Assembly (NCBI RefSeq): GCF_020379485.1
Contig: NC_063450.1
Coordinates: forward strand, 43,552,681-43,616,680
DNA: 64,000 nucleotides
From: Brassica napus
Lineage: Eukaryota > Streptophyta > Magnoliopsida > Brassicales > Brassicaceae
Reading direction: 5' to 3'
Positions 35,469 through 45,783 of this stretch are shown piece after piece. Position numbers and translations under genes: made by a program. Below the pieces are notes generated by a model. That model worked only from the letters and a program-made list of their open reading frames with translations, was not told the origin of the DNA and did no database searches. Each line of letters starts with the position of its first letter. Positions within the stretch are counted from its first letter, which is position 1.

Positions 35469-38366
35469 TGATAGTAATGTGAAGCTGTAAATTTTGTTTG
35501 TTTAATCGCCGGCTTGTTATTAGACTCGGGAAGATTTTGTAAATCGTGGTTATCACCTTAAGCAACTTAAATTAGTCATACATTTTAGTATCACATTTAA
35601 TGTTTGTTTGACCCAAAAATGGCTGAATGTTTTACATGAATATGCGAATGTATAGTTTTAACCTCTATTGTATGAAGAATTACAAGAGATTTTATATTAA
35701 ATTGAAGTTGTGTACTAGCTAGTAGTATGTTGCATAACTGCTACCAATGTGGTTTGCTTTAATTTTAGGAATGACTTAGGCCAAACATATATTAAAGCTG
35801 ACAAAATAACTAATAAAGTTAATATGAAATACTTGACATAAGCCAATAGAAAATCTTATGAAAATAACTGGAATTTTGTTGTTAGTGTGTATTTTCATTT
35901 CTGACTATTTAGTAAATAATTTTTTTAGGTAAATCATTTCATATCAAAATATCATGTAGAAAGCATATAACATGATAAATAACATGATAAATGTTCTTCA
36001 AAATGTCAATTAAGGGGGGATTCAAAAACATAAATATCTACTAATATGTCAATTTTTTTGTTTATCTGTAATTTATAATATTTAAACATGTTATAAAATA
36101 GAAAAATGGAAATTTAACTTTAAAGCTTTACATGAGATATTTAAAGTCCGGTTGAATCTAACTAATGCTTATTGTATTCACGTAACAGTATATCAAAATA
36201 TCTAGTAGCACTACTAATCAATGACATTTTGTCATTTTTAGCACATGATTTAACGTTAACTACAAGAACTTCGTGAGTCATTTTTCCTGTTTAGTTAATT
36301 GAGATATTGTGTCACTCAGCATATGCATATTTTCTTTAATATTACAATTAATTTAATAACTTTTGAAAATGAAATACGTTACTTTGACCAGGTCCAGGAC
36401 ATATTTAATACTAACATTTTGTTGTTCACCGCCAGTATAATTACAGACAGATTTCAGTGGGCGAGTGGTTTAACTACAAATTAGCGACACATAACGATTG
36501 GACTAGTGGATACGATAACGTTAGCTTGCGTGATGGAGAAAAAGTACCGGACACAAAACTTGCAGATAATTGGTGAGTTTTGAGAAGAACCGGCACGTGT
36601 TTGTGTCGTAGAGAGTCCAAAACAACACACCTTTCCTTGTATTACAAAGTCAAATTATAGAAAGAGTAATTTCAAAGAACAAATTCACGACAAAAGCCAT
36701 TTTAAACGAGGAAGATACATCATGAAACTTCGACGAGTCCAATTGTTTAATTGTCATTGCATCTATTATTGCGTAATGCAAACATTCTGGAAAAGTGATA
36801 TATGCACAAATTACAAGCGTTAAGATATCGGTCCGTAAAATGCGTTAGATTGAGCTACAATTTTCTTTTTAGATTAGACATAACAATATAACATAAAAAA
36901 AGATTAGAGGCAACAATATAGCATAAGATCAGAAATCTAGATTGCTAAATAATAGATATACAATATGTTACTTAGAATTATACGAATTGTTGATTCTACA
37001 CTTATCATCTTTCTTACTGCAAATAAGAGAGTATATACAGATTAATAGTTTGTAGAAATCTCTTACAAATCAAAGATAGAATTTAAAAAAAAAAAACGTG
37101 ACCGGACTAGTAGTTGTTGCATCGATCAACAATTCTTAAGAAAATCTAATCATCATAAATGACAGAAAGGAGTGATCAAATCGTCATAACATATCAAAAT
37201 AATAGATGACTCAAAAAGTAAACCCTATCGTGTAAGAATTGTTGTCGTAAATGTCATATAACCCATGCATGGGCTATAATGAAAAATAAAAAGAGAAATG
37301 ACTATATACAAAAAATGAGATAAAAAAAAAAGTGAAAAGATACTGTTTGTGGGTGTTATGAATCAATCATGCATTGTTTAGCCTCGATGCATGGAATACA
37401 AGTCGAGCTAAAATAGATGGAACATGCACCAACATTATCACTGGACCACCAAACTCTATCCCCCAAAAATAAGGTTATTTTCATCCAACATTATTAAACT
37501 AAAGAAACACGGAATCAACTCCACAATTAGCTATAATAACCCAAACAAATATATTTCTTGTACTCTAGATATATCATATACACACAAAAACGGCTCGGTC
37601 CACAACAATTTGGTTTCTGCTATATATCCTAAGCCGGTGGGTGTGTGTGGTGCAAGACAAAGGAACAGTGACGTATAACAGATTGAATAAGGATGAAGGC
37701 AATGTGTGGTACTAATTACCTAACTGCTTACCCGTCATCTGATGTCGGCCCCATTTCATGTGTCAATCTATCTATTTATGTGTCTCTGTGTCTTTTGTTC
37801 ATTTCTAATACCAACGACCTTCCTTCGGTCCTACTCCAACCAAAATGTAAGTCCTACACAACATGCTACGTCCAATATTTCTTTAATACTATACCGAAAA
37901 TATCCCCAACTAGACCATGCATGTTTACAAGCACAATCATATATCCTTTACCATCGTGTTTAAAATAATAGACTCCATAAATTGTGTTGCTCATGTGTTG
38001 GATGAATCCATGTAATAGAAGTCTTTTTGACCTTAGGGATTCTTATACTTAGGCATGATAAGATTTCAGTAACTTCTATTGTTCTCTTTCCAAAAGTTGT
38101 GTGATCATCCAAAATAGTTTATTTACATTAATGTAAGATCAATAAAAAAAATACTCCTTTACACGGTTTATAATTCTGATAGATTGATTTGTGTGTATGT
38201 AAGTTTATTATTCGGTAACACATCAATGTAGACTAAGGTTTTGGACATAGTTAATCAATGAGAAACTATCAGAATTTAGAATGATCATTCCTAAACATTT
38301 GTCTGAAGTATGCCCTAAGTTTGAAATCTGATATAAATTGAAGACTTATCTGCAAGGAGTAGTATT
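35469..38366. other. Intergenic between CIPK and PLD3-like genes
   Basis: About 2.9 kb, AT-rich. The first 150 bp should hold the CIPK 3' UTR. No protein-coding gene, RNA gene or bounded repeat is recognised. Confidence 0.55.
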
Positions 38367-40592
38367 TTAAACATCTTGTCCAAATTCTTGAACTGGAACT
38401 ACATAGGGAGAGTTCCAATCTGCATCAAAGATCTCCTGAAGCTTCAACGCAATCTCTGTATTGTATGTTCCAAAGCTCACACCACTTGTCGCATAAAAAT
38501 AGTCCCAAACGAGATTACTGGTTCCTATGTGAGCCCTAACGTCACTGACCACATACTTCCCATGATTCACCCTCGTGTAACCTGGAAACATGTTTCCGGT
38601 TTTAGTCTCGTTTCTGACAGCAGGTCCTGTCTTGTTAAAACCAGGAACCATGTAGTATCTGATCTCCACTTGGCCAAAACATTTCCTTTGCAAAGAGGAA
38701 GATGAGCAAAGAACATTGGAGTAAAGCAGCGACCTCAAGTATCCATCAGTGGCCTGAATGAAATGACCCCAATATGCTACTAGGATCTTCACTTTGGCTT
38801 TCTTGGCGAATACAACCTGCGAAGTCAACTTATGTTTTTCATATTCTTGCATTTTCAGGCGAGTATAAGATCATTAAGAACAGGTTTAGTACCTCGGAAA
38901 CCGCAGAAGAAAGTGATGACCAGTAAACCGTGGGATTAGTGTACTGAGACTGACCAAGCCAATCCATTGTATTGATCCTCACTGTTCCTCCTTCCACTAC
39001 TGATTTAATTGTATCTACCCATCCTTGTTCATCAGATTGATGCTTTCCAAACAAAAGCTACATTTTCAAGAAAGCCAAAACCATATCATATATATATATA
39101 CAAGAGCAAAGAGTGTTGAAGTGTTCTAAAATTTTCTTGTTTTTCTTTAACCTCTGGTGGTGCAAAAGAAAGATAACTCGGTTGCATTTCTTGACAAGAA
39201 TGGTTTCTAGGGAGAGTTTCGATGTCGATATTGAACATCTCAGGATCAGATAGTGGAGGATAGCCTGGTGAAACATTGGGTGTGTCTATGTAACTTGGAA
39301 GAGGTGACCTGAAAAAGAAAAAAAAACTATTCTCTAGTAAGATAAGAAAGAAAAAAAGAATATTGTTTTTAGGTTTAGTGTAACATTACTTGCAACTTGC
39401 TTTGCTAGGTATAAAACGTGACCAGCAAGGAACAGTTCTATTGATCAGCCATTGTTGATCTGATACATTTCTTGTGTGAACTGAAGAGTCAAGAGAGGCT
39501 AATCTCCACAAGCTATCGAAATAAGTTTTGATCTCTCGAGCAACTCGTGAACATCCACTTAAGTAGATGCCAACTTCTTTCACCTAGCAACATCCAAAGA
39601 GTTGACATTGTTCTACACGGTTCCAATGTGCATATGTTTTAGACATTACCTGAGTTAGCGACTTCCAATCATTGTTGGCAGATCCAATATACACGTCGCG
39701 ATCATCCGAAATCCAAACTTTGGCATGAACAATCCCTGAGCCGTACCATTTGCTTAGTAGCAAAGTCACGTTCTTCACGTTTGGTCTTCCATAAGCAAGA
39801 TCAGATGGTTCTTTGGTGTACTCTGGATACACTCCTGAATGAGATAATAGTCTATGCACAAACATTTATGACTCAAAACAATTGGCTCCAAGAAATGAAC
39901 TTAACTATGCAGGTTTAGACAAAGAAACTGTGTGTTCTCGTAGTGATTTACCTGATGCTAACGTTACGGTTAGCAGCATTGTCGATGGATTTGTAAACTA
40001 GAGAGCCAAGATGAGCTCCAAACTGCTGCAAATCTGAATCGGAATAGCCGAAATCGCCAGAGCGAGGATCCTTTGGATTAGCAAGAAGCTGCCAGTACTG
40101 TGCTATGATGTCAAGTGATCTTGTTGAGTTGTTTGCAAGCCACTGAAACACATCACCTGCACACTACCAGACATTAAAACAAATAAAGATCTGGTCTTTG
40201 TAATAATAACTAACAAAGTATCCAACTTTTCCCGGGAAGTTATCAAAAACAAAGTTTTTTTTTTGGAAAAAAACAATCTTTCTCTGAATACAAGCAACGA
40301 AATGATTATGCATCCTTCTATAAGAAAACCCTTTACTTCAAATCCAGACTTTTGATAGAATCTAACCACAAATTTGCAGATTTTTCTAGGGGAGAAAACA
40401 CTAAAACAGAGTAAATAGTAATATTGAATAATAACCTGTGGAAAGTACACCAGGGATGAGAGGAAGCTCGGGCATGTCAGTGGGGATGGACTGAACTAGC
40501 CAAGCTTTGCATCGGTCGGAAGATTCTACAAAACGTGGTAGGGAGAGGCAAGCTAGAACCAAAACGAATGAGTATAGAAGCACTCTCCTCAT
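38367..40592 (-). CDS. Secreted PLD3/PLD4-like phospholipase D superfamily protein
   Basis: Seven exons on the minus strand: 40592-40436, 40156-39952, 39851-39650, 39583-39390, 39308-39152, 39057-38893 and 38816-38367. All are joined by GT-AG introns, giving 509 aa. The N-terminus MRRVLLYSFVLVLACLSL is a signal peptide. Two HKD motifs are complete: HAKVWISDDRDVYIGSAN and HGKYVVSDVRAHIGTSN, the paired catalytic half-sites of the superfamily. Several N-glycosylation sequons (NNST, NVS, NRT, NHS) fit a protein of the secretory pathway. The size and layout match animal PLD3/PLD4, now known as lysosomal 5'-exonucleases, rather than C2-type plant PLDs, so a nuclease or phosphodiesterase role in the vacuole or apoplast is possible. 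I do not recall this gene at the Arabidopsis position, where an EMP70/TMN gene lies. Confidence 0.92.
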
Positions 40593-40940
40593 CTTTCTCT
40601 CTTTGAGTGGCCACGTATGGATTCAGCAGCACTTTTCTGTTCATCATCAAGAAGACTCAAGAGAACATATGAGAACGCATTATAGTTTGTGAGCACCGAC
40701 CGAATATTCTTTTACGGATAAATTTTGATCTTGAAAAGTCAATGCTTCACACATCGCAAATTTGAAGTTATTAACGTCAAGGATATCACCCTCAATAACT
40801 AAAAAAAAATATCTAGAATAATTAAGAAAGTAACCAAAAAAGCTTTTGGACATAAATTTTGTATAGTTTGTGTCTTAATTGCATATTTTCTTTCTCTTTT
40901 GTCATTTAAATTATTAAATTGTATTGATATTAAATTATTA
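40593..40940. other. Upstream region of the PLD3-like gene
   Basis: Probable promoter of the minus-strand gene. No clear core element. Confidence 0.45.
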
Positions 40941-40949
40941 TAAATTATA

Positions 40950-41325
40950 GAGAAAATGACTGGGATAGCACTAAAAAAGTTTTTGTCATAAATATAGTCT
41001 CTAAGAATAAAAATGACCAAAATAGCACTTAATGTTTTATCAAAAGAGATAAATATATACTTATGGTAAATTAATTTAGACGGGTTTAGAGTTAAGGGGT
41101 GGGGTTTAGGATTTAGGTTTAGGGTTTAGAGTTTAGGGGTGGGGTTTAGGGTTCAGAGTTTAGGTTTTAGGATTTAGAGTTGGGGAGTGAGATTTTGGGA
41201 TTTTGGGATAAGATTTCAAATTTTGAAAAATAAATAAAAATTTAAATTTTTCAAAAGATAAAATGCTATTTTAGAGTTATTTTTGTGACATAAACTTAGA
41301 AATATGCTATTTTGGAGATTTGCCC
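40950..41325. mobile_element. Short Mutator-type MITE with a telomere-like core
   Basis: The ends GAGAAAATGACTGGGATAGCA and (inverse) GGGCAAATCTCCAAAATAGCA are partly matching inverted repeats. The 9-bp direct repeat TAAATTATA flanks it at 40941-40949 and 41326-41334. The middle, about 41080-41190, is a degenerate series of GGTTTAGGGTTTAG units, resembling the plant telomere repeat TTTAGGG. It has no coding capacity. Confidence 0.75.
41080..41190. repeat. Degenerate interstitial telomere-like repeats (TTTAGGG variants)
   Basis: Repeated GGGTTTAGG, GGGTTTAGAG and GGGGTGGGGTTTAGG units inside a small transposon. These are relics, not a functional telomere. Confidence 0.75.
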
Positions 41326-41499
41326 TAAATTATATTGATATTAAAATTATTATAAATATATTCGGATGGAATTAATTATTTTAAATCTCATTATGTTATT
41401 GTTCGTGTAAACAAAATTAACCAGAAAATGACGTAGAAGTTTTATTATGGGTTAGAGCAGAACATCTCAGGTAAATGCTAATATAATGCTTCTTTTAAT

Positions 41500-44131
41500 G
41501 AGAGAGTTACATTGAGAGACACTTTCTCAGTTTTTCTATCGCTAAAAGACACATTACAAACTTAGCACACTTTTACCTGCCAGCTGTTTATTTTCGGACA
41601 AAAGTAACCCTGATATTGTCTAGAGAGGAGTGTATTGGTTTTAAAGAAACAACCGAAACACTTTCTCTCTCTTTGTAACTAAATTTCTTTTTAGTTACAA
41701 TAATTGACAAATGGGTGAATTTAAAAAATAGGTATATGGGATGAAGAGAATCGTTTTTGGTCGTTTGATCTGATCTAAAGAAAAAAAGTCTAACGGCTGC
41801 GGAAAGTCTATGAAAGTTTTTGGTGGATGGTGCAATTAATAAGGATATGACTGTGGTGAAAGTAGCAGAAGACAAAGGTTTCCATCTTTTTTCCTAGAAA
41901 AGCTTGAAATTGTGTTGAGAGATATGGTGAAAGAGAAGTTGAGCAGAGTTGGCAAAAACTCCGTCGAGCGTTTTGTGATTCCGTTTGAAATCTTCTTTGT
42001 GAAGGTAGCAACGTATGTTGGTTCATTTTAATTTAATAAAAGATGGTTTCATCTATTTCATTATTCTTATGTTATTGTTGGAAGTAATGATTTGGTTATT
42101 TGTGGTTCCGATGGGAAACTGGGAGTTCGTGGTGGACAAGAAGAAGATCGGATTGTCTCAAAGTGTGTTGTGGATGGGACTCTTGTGGTTCGTGTGATTG
42201 TTGTGGTGTGGATGGGACTCTCGTGATTAGCGGGAATGTTGTTGTGGTTGTGAGTATTGCTGTCAAGGCTCTGGTGTTCAGTGGGTTATATGAATGCTGA
42301 TGTTTGGTTGTGACTATATATTGCAGACATTTGGAGGACCATTTCTGCTAGTTGTTCGTTGGAGGAGATTCAAATAGATTCAGGGATCATGGTCTTATGT
42401 TTACCGAACACATGAGCATCTAACTTCTTCCACAGGATCGACTTGTCTTTACTCTTTTTTTGCTACACTAAAACCTTCCGTTGTTTTACATGAAAAAACA
42501 CACACACATGAAGTTTGCAAGCTTCGTTAGAATAAAAAAGTATATGAACAAAATCTAATTGTATAATATGGAGTTATGGGTTTGAAGTTTTGTTAATTTA
42601 GTTTAGCGGCTTTAACCCTTTCTAGTAGAGAATTTATAACAATTAGAAACCAATCAAACAAACAAATTACATACATATACCACTTGTATAACTAAATAAA
42701 AATCTGTAGATGTGGTTATGGTGGATACATAATTGGTGGAAGTGCAATAAACTTGCGGTGAATTTGAGTTTTTGTTGCTACTCTCTTCGTGGAAAAGGAT
42801 CTTGGCAAATATAAGATATTGTGTACAAAATACAATGGACAACATCACATGGACATATACCATTTATTTCAGAAAGCATATTACCATAGGTAACACAAAA
42901 GAATCAAGATCAACACATGAACCAAACTCCAACAAAAGTGATCGGTTCCTTCTTCATTTGTATCGGCAAATTCAAGTCTCAACCCGAGCTTCTTCATCTT
43001 CTTTGTTTTATCCTCCTTATCTCCTAAAATTCTTCTTCTTCTTCTTCGATGTAATTGTCTTCCTCTGTCATATTCTCTTTTGGTGGGGGCATTGTTGCAG
43101 TCATTGTGAGTTTGTTGAATACTTGTATGGTTGCTGCTAAGTTGATGCTTGTGCTTTTAGACATGTAGGTAGAGCTTATACACTTGTGATTGCTCCCACG
43201 ATTTTATGTGTCGGTGGCTGTCGCTTAGATTTGTAAATGGGAGTTAGTTGTGGACAAAAGAAAGATGCGTAGATCAGAGATGTATGGATGGAAGATGCGT
43301 GGACGAGAGATGCGTGGACAGGAGAAATCGCCGCCACCAACCACCACTATTATATCCACACTCACGTCATCCACCATCACCTCCATAACCTCCATCGCTT
43401 TCACTGTGGTATCCACCGCTTCCTCCACCGTATCCAGCACCGTCGTATCCTCCACCATCTCCTCCACTCAAGTAGCCACCTCCACCAACCACCACCATTG
43501 TATCCACACTCACGTCTTCCACCATCGCCTCCATAACCACCACCGACTCCATTGCGGTATCCACCGCTTTCTCCACCACGGCCTCCATCGCCACCGCATC
43601 GTTTCCACGGGACCGAGCCTCGTTCGTGGTAGTTACTTTTGAGGTTTGGAAGAACCTTCCATGGAGAAGAACAGTCGCCGATATGTCTGTGGAACAACGG
43701 CTGCTAGGAAACAAACCGTCAGCGGTTGAGAAAGATGGAGTTCGAGTGAAAACCGGCGGATCTTGAAGATTTAAAGAGTATCTAGAGGTTTACAGTTCAG
43801 GTTTTTGAGACTTTAGCTATAATCTGAGAGAATGACGACGGAAAAAGATCAAGAGTACAACGAAGGAGGAGAAAGAGACAAGGGTTTGTTTGTCGATTTG
43901 GGAATTTTGTGAGTTAGATAAAAGAAAAGTGATATTGAGATTTGACATGAAAAGAAGAAAATGAAAAAAAAAATTATATTTTAATGTTTTTAGTTAGAGG
44001 TGGTAACAAAATGTATCAACCGTGTAGTTAGGGGTATATGTGTAAACTTACTCGAAGAAAGTGTGTCATCTAGGAAAATGTTCTTTAGTGTAATATGTAA
44101 GTCATATTGTGTCTCTGAGGGTAATATTTTC
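41500..44131. mobile_element. Mutator-like element carrying a glycine-rich gene fragment (Pack-MULE candidate)
   Basis: The 9-bp direct repeat TCTTTTAAT at 41491-41499 and 44132-44140 flanks a 2,632-bp segment. Its ends, GAGAGAGTTACATTGAGAGACAC on the left and the inverse of GTGTCTCTGAGGGTAATATTTTC on the right, match at about 16 of 23 positions, and weaker similarity continues inward. No MURA-type transposase is seen. The interior holds the glycine-rich block at 43320-43665 and other exon-like but unrecognised stretches. Gene-derived sequence inside a non-autonomous MULE defines a Pack-MULE. The source gene is unknown. Confidence 0.65.
43320..43665 (-). pseudogene. Glycine-rich protein gene fragment with a duplicated block
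   Basis: Read on the minus strand this GC-richer block encodes GGY/GGG-rich sequence (for example GGGYDGAGYGGGSGGYHSES and, in a second frame, GGVGGGYGGDGG-like runs), as in plant glycine-rich RNA-binding proteins. It consists of two similar copies of about 135-140 bp (about 43335-43470 and about 43475-43610), both containing the antisense of CACTCACGTC and TATCCACCGCTT. A methionine near 43661 (MEGSSKPQK) could be its start. The glycine-rich reading shifts frame, so it is probably not a working gene. Confidence 0.55.
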
Positions 44132-44284
44132 TCTTTTAATGTCTGTCTCCGACCGTTTTAAAAAAAAATGTTTTTTTCTACTTTTTTTTTTCTTGGAAGA
44201 GAGACTTAGTAAGGGACTTGACCGTTATAAATAACCGTTAGGACAAGCAGAGTAGCACCATTTACTTCCAAACGGCTAGTTTCT

Positions 44285-44305
44285 TCCTCTATATATACAC
44301 ATCCA
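44285..44305 (+). promoter_or_regulatory. Probable TATA box of the ENODL13-like gene
   Basis: TCCTCTATATATACACATCC lies about 95 bp upstream of the ATG at 44389, a normal distance allowing a short 5' UTR that includes a (TC)n tract at 44350-44365. Confidence 0.6.
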
Positions 44306-44388
44306 ATCATTCATTCACAACAGACTCACTTAAGCCACATCTGTCTCATCTCTCTCTCTCTCTCTGTCTCATACTCAACTTAACTCTA

Positions 44389-45045
44389 ATGGCTCGGACA
44401 ACTGTACTTGAGACTTCCTGTCTATACTTCTTCTGCTTACTGTTGTTGTTGGCTGATCTCGCCTGTTGCAAAGAGATTCTGGTCGGAGGCAAATCCAGCG
44501 CCTGGAAAATCCCTTCTTCACCTTCTGAATCCCTCAACAAATGGGCTGAGAGTTTGCGGTTTCACGTCGGCGATTCTCTCGGTGAGTTTTTTCACTATCC
44601 AAACAACACATCTCCTTCGTTTTGTCTTTAAAGTTCATAACCTTATGTGAATGTGTTAAACGCAGTGTGGAAGTACGATGGAGAAAAGGACTCGGTTCTG
44701 CAAGTGACTAAAGAAGCTTACATTAACTGCAACACCACGAAACCAGCAGCTAATTACAGCAATGGAGACACCAAGGTGAAGCTAGATAGATCTGGTTCTT
44801 TCTTCTTCATCAGCGGCACCAAAAGCAACTGTGTGGAAGGTGAGAAGCTTCACGTTGTTGTCATGTCTTCTCGTGGTGGCCACACTGGTGGTTTCTTCAC
44901 CGGTTCTGCTCCTTCTCCAGCACCTTCTCATGCTCTTTTGGGAGCGCCAGCTGTTCTGCCTGCAACCGGTTCAGCTTCTTCTTTGACCAGAAGAATTGGA
45001 GTTTTTGGATTTGTTGGATTAGCAATTGTTCTGCTCTACCAATAA
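44389..45045 (+). CDS. ENODL13: Early nodulin-like (phytocyanin-domain) protein, ENODL13-like
   Basis: GPI-anchored cell-surface arabinogalactan-type protein with a plastocyanin-like domain. Exon 1 is 44389-44581, the GT-AG intron 44582-44665, exon 2 44666-45045, giving 190 aa. Features: signal peptide with the hydrophobic run YFFCLLLLLADLACC; phytocyanin domain starting KEILVGGKSSAWKIP; two cysteines that would form the structural disulphide (INCNTT and KSNCVEGEKL). The copper-binding histidines of true plastocyanins are absent, as in other ENODLs, so it should not bind copper. A Ser/Pro/Ala-rich linker (GSAPSPAPSHALL) precedes a hydrophobic C-terminus, the GPI-anchoring signal. In Arabidopsis, as I recall, ENODL13 lies two genes from CIPK25, supporting orthology. 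Arabidopsis ENODLs of this group act at the female gametophyte surface in pollen-tube reception. Confidence 0.93.
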
Positions 45046-45783
45046 TAGACTGTTTAGATTCCATCTCTGGTTTATATTCTTTCGGTTAAAATTCTTTTGG
45101 CTTTTTGACAATGGTGTATTTCCGAATATATATTAGACGAACTTCTAAGAGATTATGAGATCAGTTGCTAACAAAATGCAATCTACAACATACACCAACC
45201 CTGACTTATATAGGTCCATAATAAATTTTAAAAGACACCATCAAAGATAAGATGAGTTGAGAAAACAAACTTCTCTCAGAAAAAAAGATGGTGATGAGGA
45301 CGACGAATGCCGAAGACACAATCCAAAAAGATCAGCAGCTGCAAAAGATGAACAGAAAGATTTAAAAGGACCAAGAGTTTTGCAAACAAGTGACATATGC
45401 AATGACTTAATAGAACATAAATGATACTGATTCATTTCAACCCTCAAGGGGCCAACAAAAAACACTTGCCCGGTGGTTTGAATACCAAAGTTATATCATC
45501 ACGAGAAGTAAGAACAACTCATAAAGAGGCTACATTATTCGGAAAAATAACAGTGTTGTTATTATGGGATATAATAGCTTGAGATTCTATCTATAAGAAA
45601 CTATATGTTTATTTCCCTGTATCTACTTTAAACTCACTATCAGTTTCCCAATATATCACAAACTCATTAAATTAGCACAATTATGTCAATTCTAGAGATT
45701 GCATTCAGGTGGTCAGAGATAATAAGAAGAGGGCAATTTATAACTTGGACAAGAGAACGCTACCATGATATATATTTGGAAAA
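45046..45783. other. Intergenic between convergent ENODL13-like and C1D-like genes
   Basis: Holds both 3' UTRs. No other gene or repeat is recognised. Confidence 0.6.
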
